DNA from: Sideroxyarcus emersonii
GTDB lineage: Bacteria > Pseudomonadota > Gammaproteobacteria > Burkholderiales > Gallionellaceae
Direction of reading: 5' to 3'
Length of the DNA: 64,000 bases
Assembly: GCF_021654335.1 (NCBI RefSeq)
Contig: NZ_AP023423.1
Location: 62,001 to 126,000, forward strand
The notes under the pieces were generated by a model, which had not been told where the DNA came from, made no database searches, and worked only from the letters and a program-made list of their open reading frames with translations. This document shows positions 33,939-50,326 of this stretch, piece after piece (the stretch's first letter is position 1; every line of letters begins with the position of its first letter). The translations under genes were made by a program, and so were the position numbers.

Positions 33939-35585
33939 ATGAGCAACACGACGGCAGACAAGAGGGCTTCCGGCAATATCATTCTGGTCGGGATGATGGG
34001 TGCCGGGAAGACGACGGTGGGTAAGCTGCTGGCCAGGCAACTCGGCAAGACTTTCATCGACAGCGATGAAGAGATACAGCGGCGTACCGGCGTCACCATT
34101 CCGCATATTTTCGATGTCGAGGGCGAGGCGGGATTCAGGGTACGCGAGAGCAGCGTGATCCAGGAACTGCTCGACGCAAACGACATCGTGCTGGCAACCG
34201 GGGGCGGCGCCGTCCTGAACGCACAGAACCGGCTCCTGATGCGGCAACATGGCGTGGTGGTGTATCTGAAAAGCAATGTGCACGACCTGTGGCAGCGTAC
34301 GCGCCACGACCATAACCGCCCGCTGCTGCAGACCGCGAATCCGCGAGCCAAATTGCAGGAACTGTACGACCTGCGCGATCCTCTCTACATGGAGGCGGCA
34401 GACATCGTCATTCATACCGGCAAGCAAAGCGTACAGATATTATTGGAGCGGCTGCAACACAAACTGGAAGAGCTGAGGCAAATGACAGGAAGCGAAAAAA
34501 CGATGCAGACTTTGAGCGTCGGATTGGCCGAACGCAGTTATCCCATCCACATCGGGGATGGCCTGCTCGATCATGCCGAGCTGTTGCTGCCGCACATCCC
34601 GAACAAGCGCGCGATGATCGTCAGCAACACCACGGTGGCGCCGCTGTACCTTGAGCGCCTGAGCAAGGGGCTGGAATCGCACGGGGTGCGGGTGCAATCC
34701 ATCACGCTGCCGGACGGAGAGCAATACAAGAACGGCGAATCGCTCAACACTATCTACGATGCCCTGCTTTCGGCGCGCAGCGAGCGCAGCACACCGCTGA
34801 TCGCGCTGGGCGGCGGCGTCATCGGCGACATCACCGGCTATGCTGCGGCAACCTACCTGCGCGGTGTGCCGTTCATCCAGATTCCGACGACGTTGCTGTC
34901 GCAAGTGGATTCGTCCGTGGGCGGCAAGACCGGCATCAATCATCCGCTGGGCAAGAACATGATAGGGGCGTTCTATCAGCCGCGCGTCGTGCTGGCGGAC
35001 ACGGCTACATTGGGCACCCTGCCGGACCGGGAGCTGCGCGCAGGCATCGCCGAAGTCATCAAGTATGGTCTGATCCGGGACCTGTCCTTCCTCGAATGGC
35101 TGGAGATCAACATCGAGAAATTGTTGTCGCGCGATACCGCCGCACTGCAATATGCCATCGCCCGAAGCTGCCAGAACAAGGCCGAAGTGGTCGAGGCGGA
35201 CGAGCACGAGAGCGGCGAACGCGCGTTGTTGAATCTGGGACACACATTCGGCCACGCCATCGAGACCGGCATGGGCTACGGCGTCTGGCTGCATGGAGAA
35301 GGTGTCGCAGCAGGGACGATCATGGCTGCCGACCTGTCGCGGCGCCTTGGCTGGCTGGGTGCAGAAGAAGTGATGCGCGTACGCAAGCTGTTCGAGCGTG
35401 CCGGATTGCCGGTCGTCGCTCCCAGGCTGGGGGCGGAGAAATACCAGCAACTGATGGGGATGGATAAAAAAGTGGCGGGCGGCAAGATCCGTTTCGTACT
35501 GCTGAAATCACTGGGGCAGGCGGTTTTGACGGGCGACGTGCCGCAAGCCCTGCTGGAGCAGACGCTGGAGGCATGCAGTGGCTGA
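33939..35585 (+). CDS. aroKB: Fused shikimate kinase and 3-dehydroquinate synthase
   Basis: One uninterrupted 548-codon frame. Residues about 10-180 are shikimate kinase (Walker [38 protein letters not shown]). From residue 189 the complete 3-dehydroquinate synthase follows, beginning [20 protein letters not shown], with [48 protein letters not shown] and [13 protein letters not shown]. The two enzymes serve steps five and two of the shikimate pathway. They are normally separate. No stop lies between them. An AGGAAG site at 34486-34491 before the ATG at 34503 could also start AroB alone. A TACAAT box lies only 8 bases before the ATG at 33939. Confidence 0.93.
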   Translation: MSNTTADKRASGNIILVGMMGAGKTTVGKLLARQLGKTFIDSDEEIQRRTGVTIPHIFDVEGEAGFRVRESSVIQELLDANDIVLATGGGAVLNAQNRLLMRQHGVVVYLKSNVHDLWQRTRHDHNRPLLQTANPRAKLQELYDLRDPLYMEAADIVIHTGKQSVQILLERLQHKLEELRQMTGSEKTMQTLSVGLAERSYPIHIGDGLLDHAELLLPHIPNKRAMIVSNTTVAPLYLERLSKGLESHGVRVQSITLPDGEQYKNGESLNTIYDALLSARSERSTPLIALGGGVIGDITGYAAATYLRGVPFIQIPTTLLSQVDSSVGGKTGINHPLGKNMIGAFYQPRVVLADTATLGTLPDRELRAGIAEVIKYGLIRDLSFLEWLEINIEKLLSRDTAALQYAIARSCQNKAEVVEADEHESGERALLNLGHTFGHAIETGMGYGVWLHGEGVAAGTIMAADLSRRLGWLGAEEVMRVRKLFERAGLPVVAPRLGAEKYQQLMGMDKKVAGGKIRFVLLKSLGQAVLTGDVPQALLEQTLEACSG

Positions 35586-36702
35586 GATGCAGCTTGCCGC
35601 ATTCGCGGTCAGCGCCAGCGCGCACGGCAGGCGGTACCCTGAACCTGCGCCGCCGGGACGCAGCGAATTCCAGCGCGATCGCGACCGCATCATCCACTCC
35701 GGCGCATTCCGGCGTCTCGAATACAAGACACAGGTGTTCGTCAATCATGAGGGCGACCTGTTTCGCACCCGCCTCACCCACAGCATCGAAGTCGCCCAGA
35801 TCGCGCGCTCGATCGCCCGGCGCCTTGCGCTGAACGAAGACCTGGTGGAGGCGGTATCGCTGGCGCATGACCTGGGCCACACGCCGTTCGGGCATGCCGG
35901 ACAGGAGGCGCTGAACACCTGCATGAAGGACTACGGGGGATTCGAACACAACCTGCAATCCTTGCGCGTGGTGGACGTGCTGGAAGAGCGTTACGCCCCG
36001 TTTGATGGCCTCAACCTGTGTTTCGAGACGCGCGAAGGCATCCTCAAGCACTGCTCGGCGGAGAATGCGGCCCGGCTCGGTGAAGTGGGCGAGCGCTTCC
36101 TCAAGAACCAGCGACCATCGCTGGAAGCGCAGATCGCCAATCTCGCCGACGAGATTGCCTATAACAACCACGACGTGGACGATGGCCTGCGTTCGGGCCT
36201 GCTGACGCTGGAGCAGCTGAGCTCGGTACGTTTGTTCGCGCGGCATTTGAACGAGGTGCGCTCAGCCTATCCGGACCTGGCCGAGCGCCGGGTGGTGCAC
36301 GAAACCGTGCGCCGCATGATCAATACCCTGGTCACCGACCTCATCGGGCAGACGGAACACAACATCCGCACGCTTGCGCCGCAGAGTGTGGACGATGTCC
36401 GCCATGCGCCGCCGCTGGTGGCGTTCAGCGACGAGATGCACGAACTCAACCGCGAACTCAAGACCTTCCTGCGCACCCATTTGTACCGCCACTATCTGGT
36501 GATGCGCATGACGGCGAAGGCGCGCCGTATCATCGGCGACCTGTTCGAGGCCTTCACCGAAGATCCCAGACTGCTGCCCCCCCAGTTCAAGCCGCCGACT
36601 GAGTCCGGGCACACTCGCTCGGTAGCGGATTACATCGCCGGCATGACCGACCGTTATGCCATCCGCGAACATCGGCGCATCTTCGCCATAGAAGAGATCT
36701 GA
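35578..36702 (+). CDS. dgt: dGTP triphosphohydrolase-like HD protein
   Basis: A 374-residue HD-domain protein that hydrolyses deoxynucleoside triphosphates. The metal-binding HD motifs are [39 protein letters not shown] and [14 protein letters not shown]. Length fits the shorter Dgt-like subfamily rather than E. coli Dgt. The GTG at 35578 is preferred because GGAGG lies 6 bases before it and it overlaps the aroKB stop by 8 bases; an ATG at 35587 is the alternative. The position after aroB is common in Betaproteobacteria. Confidence 0.92.
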   Translation: MAEMQLAAFAVSASAHGRRYPEPAPPGRSEFQRDRDRIIHSGAFRRLEYKTQVFVNHEGDLFRTRLTHSIEVAQIARSIARRLALNEDLVEAVSLAHDLGHTPFGHAGQEALNTCMKDYGGFEHNLQSLRVVDVLEERYAPFDGLNLCFETREGILKHCSAENAARLGEVGERFLKNQRPSLEAQIANLADEIAYNNHDVDDGLRSGLLTLEQLSSVRLFARHLNEVRSAYPDLAERRVVHETVRRMINTLVTDLIGQTEHNIRTLAPQSVDDVRHAPPLVAFSDEMHELNRELKTFLRTHLYRHYLVMRMTAKARRIIGDLFEAFTEDPRLLPPQFKPPTESGHTRSVADYIAGMTDRYAIREHRRIFAIEEI

Positions 36703-36793
36703 GCAGCAGGTTGCCCTCCCCCCCCGGATTAAGGTAGCATTCCCGCCCTTTCGCATGAATATTTGGAAGGCGGCCTAAGCCGCCAATTGTCGG

Positions 36794-41469
<4,676 letters not shown>

Positions 41470-41470
<1 letters not shown>

Positions 41471-42933
41471 TGGGCAAGCCAACAGGATTCATGGAGTTCC
41501 GACGCGTCAGCGAGGGTTACGAGCCGGTCGAGCAGCGAGTCAAGGATTACCGCGAATTCGTCGCGCACCTGACTGATGCCGAAGCCAGGCAGCAGGGTGC
41601 ACGCTGCATGGACTGCGGCATCCCGTTCTGCAACAACGGCTGCCCGGTCAACAACATCATCCCCGACTGGAACGACCTGGTGTATCGCGGCAACTGGAAA
41701 CAGGCGCTGGATGTGCTGCATTCCACCAACAACTTCCCCGAAGTGACCGGGCGCATCTGCCCTGCTCCCTGCGAAGCCGCCTGCACGCTGAACATCAACA
41801 ACGACGCGGTCGGCATCAAGTCCATTGAGCACGCCATCATCGACAAGGGCGGCGAGAACGGCTGGGTGGTACCGCAGCCCGCGAAGAAGAAGACCGGCAA
41901 GAAGGTCGCCGTGGTCGGCTCCGGTCCTGCGGGCCTGGCTGCCGCCCAGCAACTGGCACGCGCCGGCCACAGCGTCACCGTGTTCGAAAAGAACAGCCGC
42001 ATCGGCGGCCTGCTGCGCTATGGCATCCCCGACTTCAAGCTGGACAAGCGGCTGATCGACTGGCGCATGGCGCAGCTCGCCGCCGAAGGCGTGAAGTTCC
42101 AGACCAGCACCTTCGTCGGAAAGGATGCGCCGGGCAAAGGCATCGTCAATGACGCGAAGAAAACGATCAGCCCGAAAGAGCTGCAGAAGGAATTCGACGC
42201 CGTCATCCTCGCCGGTGGCGCAGAGCAGCCGCGCGACCTGCCGGTGCCGGGGCGCGAACTGAAAGGCGTGCACTATGCGCTCGAATTCCTCATCCCGCAG
42301 AACAAGGAAGTGGCGGGCGATGCGAAGAACCCGATCAACGTCGCCGGCAAGCATGTCGTCGTCATCGGCGGCGGCGATACCGGTTCCGACTGCGTGGGCA
42401 CCTCCAACCGCCACGGCGCAGCCTCCATCACGCAGATCGAAGTGATGCCGCGTGCGCCGGAGCATGAGAACAAGCCGCTGACATGGCCATACTGGCCGCT
42501 CAAGCTGCGCACTTCCAGCTCGCACGAAGAGGGCTGCGAGCGCGACTGGGCGATCTCCACCAAGGAGTTTGTCGGCGAGGATGGCGTGCTGAAGGCGATC
42601 AAGGCGGTGCGCGTCGAGTTCAAGGACGGCAAGATGGTCGAGATGCCGGGCAGCGAATTCGAACTCAAGGCCGATTTCGTGTTCCTCGCCATGGGCTTCA
42701 CCAATCCGCTGGCACAGGTGCTGGATGCCTTCGGCGTGGAGAAGGATGCCCGCGGCAATGCCAAGGCGACCACCGACGGTGCCGGCTGCTACCAGACCAG
42801 CGTGAAGAAGGTATTCGTCGCGGGCGACATGCGTCGCGGCCAATCGCTGGTGGTGTGGGCCATCCGCGAGGGCCGTCAGGCGGCGCGTGCGGTGGATGAA
42901 TACCTGATGGGCAGCAGCGTGCTGCCGCGATAA
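41470..42933 (+). CDS. gltD: Glutamate synthase small subunit
   Basis: A 487-residue flavoprotein that passes electrons from NADPH to GltB. Two N-terminal 4Fe-4S cysteine clusters ([33 protein letters not shown]) precede an FAD-binding [17 protein letters not shown] and an NADPH-binding [16 protein letters not shown] motif. The C-terminal [21 protein letters not shown] completes the FAD site. The start ATG shares one base with the gltB stop, a coupled pair. Confidence 0.97.
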
Positions 42934-42948
42934 CAAGAAAAGAAAACG

Positions 42949-44013
42949 ATGAACTTCAAAGTCAAGAACGACACCTTCCTGCGCGCCCTGTTGCGCCAGC
43001 CCACCGACTACACGCCGCTGTGGATGATGCGCCAGGCCGGTCGCTATTTGCCTGAGTACTGTGCCACGCGCAAGCGCGCCGGCAGCTTCCTCAACCTGTG
43101 CAAATCGCCGGACATGGCGACGGAAGTCACGCTGCAGCCGCTGGATCGTTTCCCGCTGGATGCGGCCATCCTGTTCTCCGACATCCTGACCGTGCCGGAT
43201 GCGATGGGCCTGGGCCTGTATTTTTCCGAAGGCGAAGGCCCCAAGTTCGAGCGTCCGCTGACCACCGAAGCCGCGATCAAGGCACTGCGCGTTCCGGACA
43301 TCGGCAAGGACCTGAAGTACGTGACCGACGCCGTGTCGCAGATTCGCAAGTCGCTGGACGGCCGCGTGCCGCTGATCGGCTTCACCGGCAGCCCGTGGAC
43401 CCTGTCCTGCTACATGGTCGAAGGCGGCAGCAGCGATGACTACGCCAAGGTGAAGACCTTGATGTACAAGGAGCCGAAACTGATGCACCACATCCTCAGT
43501 GTGACTGCGGATGCGGTGACGGAGTACCTCAATGCGCAGATCGAAGCCGGCGCGCAAGCCGTGATGATCTTCGACTCTTGGGGCGGCGCCTTGTCGCATG
43601 CCGCCTACCACGAGTTCTCGCTGCCCTACATGCAGCGCATCGTGCAGGGCCTGAAGCGCGAGCACGACGGCGTGAAGATCCCCAGCATCGTGTTCACCAA
43701 GGGCGGTGGCCTGTGGATCGAGAGCATCGCCGATATCGGCTGCGATGCGGTCGGTCTGGACTGGACCATGGACATCGGCGTGGCGCGGCAGAAGGTCGGC
43801 CACAAGGTTGCGCTGCAGGGCAACCTCGATCCGGCCGTGCTGTTTTCCACGCCGGAAGTCATCCACAACGAAGTGGAAAAGATCCTCTCCAGCTACGGCT
43901 ACGGCAGCGGACACGTATTCAATCTGGGGCACGGAATTTCGCAGTTCACCAACCCGGATAATGCCGCTGCGCTGGTCCAGGCAGTGCATGAGTTGAGCAA
44001 AAAATACCATTAA
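42949..44013 (+). CDS. hemE: Uroporphyrinogen decarboxylase
   Basis: A 354-residue cytoplasmic enzyme of heme synthesis that decarboxylates uroporphyrinogen III to coproporphyrinogen. The signature [17 protein letters not shown], the substrate aspartate in [15 protein letters not shown] and the conserved [26 protein letters not shown] and FNLGHGI are all present. It follows gltD by 15 bases, presumably in the same transcript, and a terminator follows. Confidence 0.97.
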   Translation: MNFKVKNDTFLRALLRQPTDYTPLWMMRQAGRYLPEYCATRKRAGSFLNLCKSPDMATEVTLQPLDRFPLDAAILFSDILTVPDAMGLGLYFSEGEGPKFERPLTTEAAIKALRVPDIGKDLKYVTDAVSQIRKSLDGRVPLIGFTGSPWTLSCYMVEGGSSDDYAKVKTLMYKEPKLMHHILSVTADAVTEYLNAQIEAGAQAVMIFDSWGGALSHAAYHEFSLPYMQRIVQGLKREHDGVKIPSIVFTKGGGLWIESIADIGCDAVGLDWTMDIGVARQKVGHKVALQGNLDPAVLFSTPEVIHNEVEKILSSYGYGSGHVFNLGHGISQFTNPDNAAALVQAVHELSKKYH

Positions 44014-44061
44014 TAATCAAGCGCTGTTCCCAGTCTTATAAACAGCGCGAGTTTCGATGCT

Positions 44062-44095
44062 AGGCCACGGAGCACAATCTTCGTGGCCTTTTTCG
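44062..44095 (+). terminator. Rho-independent terminator after hemE
   Basis: An 8-bp stem AGGCCACG/CGTGGCCT with a 12-base loop, followed by TTTTTCG. It separates the gltBD-hemE transcript from priA. Confidence 0.85.
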
Positions 44096-44128
44096 TTTGA
44101 TCTGTAACCAATTGTTTATTAATGATCT

Positions 44129-44266
44129 ATCGGCTTGAGCAGAATTTGGGCGACAGAAAAAAACCGTATATACAATTAGCAGTTAGCGTATTTATCGGGT
44201 AATTGCCCACACAGTTATCCACAGGATATGTGCATAAGAAAAAATCCCTATTTGGCTCAAGCCGAT
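44129..44266. promoter_or_regulatory. AT-rich region with paired DnaA boxes, framed by a 12-base inverted repeat
   Basis: The perfect DnaA box TTATCCACA lies at 44215-44223. A second perfect box, TTATGCACA, lies on the minus strand at 44229-44237, so the two face each other across 5 bases. They sit in an AT-rich stretch framed by the perfect inverted repeat ATCGGCTTGAGC (44129-44140) / GCTCAAGCCGAT (44255-44266). This is the whole content of the hemE-priA gap besides the hemE terminator and the priA leader. Most likely a DnaA-responsive priA control region; an origin role is possible but unproven. Confidence 0.5.
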
Positions 44267-44308
44267 TAGCTAAACTTCGCAGAAATTACCGGAGAAATTT
44301 TCCTTAAC

Positions 44309-46516
<2,208 letters not shown>

Positions 46517-46829
46517 AGGTTGTGACAACTCATGTCGCAGGTACCGGTGATCTGCAAAGTGTCCGGCAGTAAGTTAATAGGTACTGGAGTCGAATTATTT
46601 TGAGGGTGACTCGCACCTATCACCGGATGTAAACATACCTGCCCCACAAAGCCCGTCATCAGGCGTTCCGCACGCGATATGGCTGAAGCATGCCGTCTTT
46701 TCTTGGTTTTCGAGCCACCTGTCTGAACATGCCCGTCCTGCCTGGCTTCGCGGCAAAGTGGCAAATATCTCGGCTCCACGCTGTCGCCCCACAGGGCTAC
46801 AATGCCACCCTGACAGGAGCCTGGACACC
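46517..46829. other. Gene-free stretch of about 310 bases
   Basis: No credible gene, RNA or repeat is seen here. Possible frames lack ribosome binding sites and family features. The only signal is a TACAAT -10-like box (46798-46803) followed by GACAGGAG, which should serve the FAD-linked oxidase gene at 46830. Confidence 0.5.
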
Positions 46830-48242
46830 ATGACGACAGAACCGCAACTACTGGAATCCTTCGCCGCGATTGTGGGCCGCGATGGCGTGCTGACCGGCGC
46901 GGCTGCCGTGCCCTACGGCAAGGACTGGCGCGGCCGTTATGCGAACGAGGCGCTGGCGGTGGTGTTCCCTGCCGACACGCAGCAGGTCAGCGAAGTGGTG
47001 AAGCTGTGCGCGGCGAACAGGCTGGCCATCGTGCCGCAGGGCGGCAACACCAGCCTGTGCGGCGGCTCGGTGCCGCTGGCGGGGGGGCTGCCGCAGGTCG
47101 TCGTCAACCTGTCGCGCATGAATCGCATCCGCGACGTGGATGCCACCAATTACACCATGACCGTCGAGGCCGGATGCAAGCTGGCCTCGCTGTACGATGC
47201 GCCGGAACAGGCGGATCGCCTGTTCCCGCTCGGCCTCACCGCCATCGCGCCGCACTGCGAGATCGGCGGCAACCTGTCCACCAATGCGGGCGGCATCAAC
47301 GTGCTGCGCTACGGCACAGCGCGCAGCCTGGTGCTGGGGCTGGAAGTGGTGCTGCCGGACGGTCGCATCTGGGACGGCTTGCGCAGCCTGCGCAAGGACA
47401 ATACCGGCTACGACCTGAAGCAGTTGTTCATCGGTGCGGAAGGCACGCTGGGCATCATCACCGCTGCCGTCCTCAAACTCTTTCCGCGTCCGAAATCGGT
47501 GGCGACGGCCTGCATCGCGGTGCGCGACCCGGCCGCCGCGGTGGAGTTGCTGGCGCACCTGCGTGCCAACTGCGGCGACACGATCGATGCCTTCGAGTTC
47601 GTCTCGCGCTCCTGCCTCGACCTGGTGTTCAGGCACATCCCGGATACGCAGGAGCCGTTCGCCACCCGGCACGAATGGATCGTCATCACCCGCCTGGCCG
47701 ATGTGCTGCCGGCACCGCTGGATGCGGCTCTGCGCTATGCGCTCAACTCGTTCGGCGATGGCATCGTCGAATTCGAGGTCACCACCAACAAGGATGACGC
47801 AGAGCGCTGGTGGAAGCTGCGCAAGAACATCGCCGAGGCGCAGAAGCGGGAAGGCCTCAGCATCAAGCACGATATCTCGGTGCCGATCAGCCGCGTGGCG
47901 GAATTCATCGCGCAAGCCAGCGCCGCCCTGCGCAAGGCCTATCCCGGCGTGCGCATCGTCGCCTTCGGCCACATGGGCGACGGCAACATCCACTACAACA
48001 CCTCCATGCCGGATGCGGCACAGAACAAGGCGTTCATCGAGCGGCATGAGAGCGAAGTGCACCACCTCGTGTACGAGTTCGTGGCCAGGTTCCAGGGCAG
48101 CATCGCGGCGGAGCACGGGCTGGGGCAGCTCAAGCGCGAGGAAGTCACCCACTACAAGAGTGAACTGGAGCTGGAGTTGATGCGCAGCATCAAACGGACA
48201 CTGGATCCGCACGGACTGATGAATCCCGGGAAAGTGGTATAG
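46830..48242 (+). CDS. FAD-linked 2-hydroxyacid dehydrogenase (GlcD/DLD family)
   Basis: A 470-residue flavoprotein of the VAO type. The FAD-binding part has VVFPADTQQVSEVVKLC, VPQGGNTSLCGGSVP, HCEIGGNLSTNAGGINVLRY and GAEGTLGIITAAVLKL. The C-terminal catalytic cap ends FGHMGDGNIHYN and AEHGLGQLKRE. It has no iron-sulfur cysteines, so it is a single-subunit enzyme acting on a D-2-hydroxyacid such as D-lactate or D-2-hydroxyglutarate; the substrate cannot be told. GACAGGAG precedes the ATG. It is followed by a REP-like pair. Confidence 0.9.
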   Translation: MTTEPQLLESFAAIVGRDGVLTGAAAVPYGKDWRGRYANEALAVVFPADTQQVSEVVKLCAANRLAIVPQGGNTSLCGGSVPLAGGLPQVVVNLSRMNRIRDVDATNYTMTVEAGCKLASLYDAPEQADRLFPLGLTAIAPHCEIGGNLSTNAGGINVLRYGTARSLVLGLEVVLPDGRIWDGLRSLRKDNTGYDLKQLFIGAEGTLGIITAAVLKLFPRPKSVATACIAVRDPAAAVELLAHLRANCGDTIDAFEFVSRSCLDLVFRHIPDTQEPFATRHEWIVITRLADVLPAPLDAALRYALNSFGDGIVEFEVTTNKDDAERWWKLRKNIAEAQKREGLSIKHDISVPISRVAEFIAQASAALRKAYPGVRIVAFGHMGDGNIHYNTSMPDAAQNKAFIERHESEVHHLVYEFVARFQGSIAAEHGLGQLKREEVTHYKSELELELMRSIKRTLDPHGLMNPGKVV

Positions 48243-48254
48243 GCGCAATCAATT

Positions 48255-48321
48255 GTCATTCCGGCGCAGGCCGGAATCCAGCGTATTGATCAAACTGGAC
48301 ACCGGCCTGCGCCGGTGTGAC
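48255..48321. repeat. REP-like inverted pair, second copy
   Basis: The unit at 48255-48281 is identical to 17566-17592. Its inverted partner at 48295-48321 differs at four bases, TT to CA and AA to TG. These changes keep the hairpin paired (ACACCGGC/GCCGGTGT). Only 13 bases separate the two units. It lies between the FAD-linked oxidase and the NYN gene. Confidence 0.87.
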
Positions 48322-48407
48322 GGGATCATCATTGAAATTTCGTCAGTGGCCTGTTTGGCGATACCATTGAGCATATCGCAATTCAACCCGCTCCAAGGAG
48401 GTACGCA

Positions 48408-49232
48408 ATGGCAGGTCAACCCGAGATCACCAACATGGCCCTGTTCTGCGATTTCGAGAACGTGGCGCTGGGCGTGCGCGATGCCAAGTACGCACAGTTC
48501 GACATCAAGAAAGTGCTGGAGCGCCTGTTGCTCAAGGGCAGCATCGTGGTGAAGAAAGCCTATTGCGACTGGGATCGTTACAAGGAATTCAAGGCTACCA
48601 TGCACGAGGCGGCGTTTGAGCTGATCGAGATCCCGCATGTGAGGCAAAGTGGCAAGAACTCCGCCGATATCCGCATGGTCGTCGATGCACTCGATCTTTG
48701 CTATACCAAGGCCCATGTCGACACCTTCGTCATCATCAGCGGCGACTCGGATTTTTCGCCGCTGGTGTCCAAGCTGCGCGAGAACAACAAATACGTGATC
48801 GGCATCGGGGTGAAGGATTCGACCTCCGACCTGCTGAGCGCCAATTGCGACGAGTTCATCTTCTACGACGACCTCGTGCGGGTGCAGGAAGCGAAGAAAA
48901 AACAGGCTGCAAAGAAGGTCCCACCGAAGGCGAAAGCCGAAGCCGCGAAACCGGCTGAAGCGAAAGGCGAGGAAGACAAGAAGCAGGAGGCGATGGATTT
49001 CCTGGTCGAGACGGTCGAGGGCCTGATCTCCGAACGCGGCTCGGACGAGAAGCTCTGGTACTCGATGGTTAAACCCACCATGCAGCGCCGCAAACCCGGC
49101 TTCAACGAGTCGTACTATGGCTACCGCTCCTTCAAGGAACTGATGGAGGATGCGCAGAAGCACAAGCTGGTGATGCTGGTGAAGGACGAGAAATCGGGGC
49201 AGTACACCATACGGCTGGCTGCGGCGGAGTGA
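48408..49232 (+). CDS. NYN domain (LabA/DUF88) protein with C-terminal OST-HTH/LOTUS-like domain
   Basis: A 274-residue soluble protein. The NYN (PIN-like nuclease) domain covers about residues 8-160, with acidic active-site positions in ALFCDFENVALG and VIISGDSDFSPLVSKLRENN. A Lys/Ala-rich linker (about 163-195) leads to an OST-HTH/LOTUS-like C-terminus (DEKLWYSMVKPTMQRRKPGF, YGYRSFKELMEDAQ), a module that binds RNA in other proteins. It is thus a candidate RNA-cleaving or RNA-handling enzyme; targets unknown. AAGGAGG precedes the ATG. Confidence 0.88.
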   Translation: MAGQPEITNMALFCDFENVALGVRDAKYAQFDIKKVLERLLLKGSIVVKKAYCDWDRYKEFKATMHEAAFELIEIPHVRQSGKNSADIRMVVDALDLCYTKAHVDTFVIISGDSDFSPLVSKLRENNKYVIGIGVKDSTSDLLSANCDEFIFYDDLVRVQEAKKKQAAKKVPPKAKAEAAKPAEAKGEEDKKQEAMDFLVETVEGLISERGSDEKLWYSMVKPTMQRRKPGFNESYYGYRSFKELMEDAQKHKLVMLVKDEKSGQYTIRLAAAE

Positions 49233-49408
49233 TCAAGGGCAGGCGGTACTGGCTGCACAAATTGGAATTTCGGGCATACAGGCTGGTTGCTGATTTTGTA
49301 TGCCGTATGAAAAGCGATGGTGCCGCTCTGCGGCAGTGAAATATCAGGTCTGAATGTGATGCAATCATCTCTAATGCGTTATGCGGGTTCAATGCCCGGT
49401 TTCCCCAA

Positions 49409-50290
49409 ATGAGTGAACGTGCCGACGAAGCCGGCCTGATCCGGGCGATGCCGTTGGTGTTTGTCCTGCTCTGGAGCACCGGCTTTATCGTGGCGCGCTA
49501 TGGCATGCCACTCGCCCCGCCCATGACCTTCCTGGCGTTACGTTATGCCTTTTCCATCCTTTGCCTGCTTCCCTGGGTCGTGCTGGCCGGCATCTCCTGG
49601 CCAAGGGTGCGCGCGCAGTGGCTGCATCTGTCAGTCAGCGGTGTGCTGATGCATGGCGGCTATCTTGGCGGGGTATGGGCCGCCGTCAAAGCCGGCATGG
49701 GTTCGGGATTGATCGCACTGATCGTCGGTTTGCAACCGGTGCTGACCGCATTCTGGTTATCTTCCACCGGCAGCCACGTCACACGACGGCAGTGGACCGG
49801 ACTGTTGCTGGGTTTTGCCGGGCTGGTGCTGGTGGTGTCGCGCAAATTCGGGGCGGGCGGCGAAGCAACAGTGTTCAATCTTTCCCTGGCCGTCTTTGCG
49901 CTCCTTAGCATCACCACAGGGACGCTGTACCAGAAACGATTCGTGACGCCTTGCGATGTGCGCAGCGCCAATACGGTGCAGCTCCTGGCCGCCCTGATCG
50001 TCACACTGCCGTTGGCGCTGCTCGAAGCCGAGCCCGTACGCTGGAATGCGGAATTTATCGGTGCGATGGCCTGGTCGGTGCTGGTCCTGACGGTGGGGGC
50101 GAGTTCGCTGCTATATATGCTGATCCATCGCGGCGCGGCGACCACCGTGACCAGCCTCCTGTATCTCGTGCCTCCCACTACGGCTTTGATGGCCTGGGTG
50201 CTTTTCTCCGAGCCGATTACGCCGGTGACTCTGGTGGGAACCGCCCTTACCGCACTGGGTGTGAGCCTGGTGGTCAAGGCAAGGCGCTGA
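49409..50290 (+). CDS. EamA/DMT family transporter
   Basis: A 293-residue membrane protein with about ten hydrophobic segments in two repeated EamA halves (PLVFVLLWSTGFIVARYGMP; LTVGASSLLYMLIHRGAATT). The C-terminal half has the typical VTSLLYLVPPTTALMAWVLF. Such proteins export amino acids or other metabolites; the substrate cannot be predicted. The ATG at 49409 follows a poor ribosome binding site. It converges with the PAP2 gene. Confidence 0.87.
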   Translation: MSERADEAGLIRAMPLVFVLLWSTGFIVARYGMPLAPPMTFLALRYAFSILCLLPWVVLAGISWPRVRAQWLHLSVSGVLMHGGYLGGVWAAVKAGMGSGLIALIVGLQPVLTAFWLSSTGSHVTRRQWTGLLLGFAGLVLVVSRKFGAGGEATVFNLSLAVFALLSITTGTLYQKRFVTPCDVRSANTVQLLAALIVTLPLALLEAEPVRWNAEFIGAMAWSVLVLTVGASSLLYMLIHRGAATTVTSLLYLVPPTTALMAWVLFSEPITPVTLVGTALTALGVSLVVKARR

Positions 50291-50326
50291 CGGAACGAGG
50301 CGATGCGGGGTTAGAGTTGCTCCTGC

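Noticed and set aside
44014..44308. Calling the hemE-priA gap the chromosomal origin
   Set aside because: Only two strong DnaA boxes, no strand switch of the genes around it, and origins in this group usually lie at dnaA. Kept as a control region with the origin idea as a finding only.
48253..48552. Short ORFs within the REP-like elements (also at 17550-17732)
   Set aside because: They are translations of the palindromic repeats, giving the well-known HSGAGRNP / SGLRRND style peptides, not genes.
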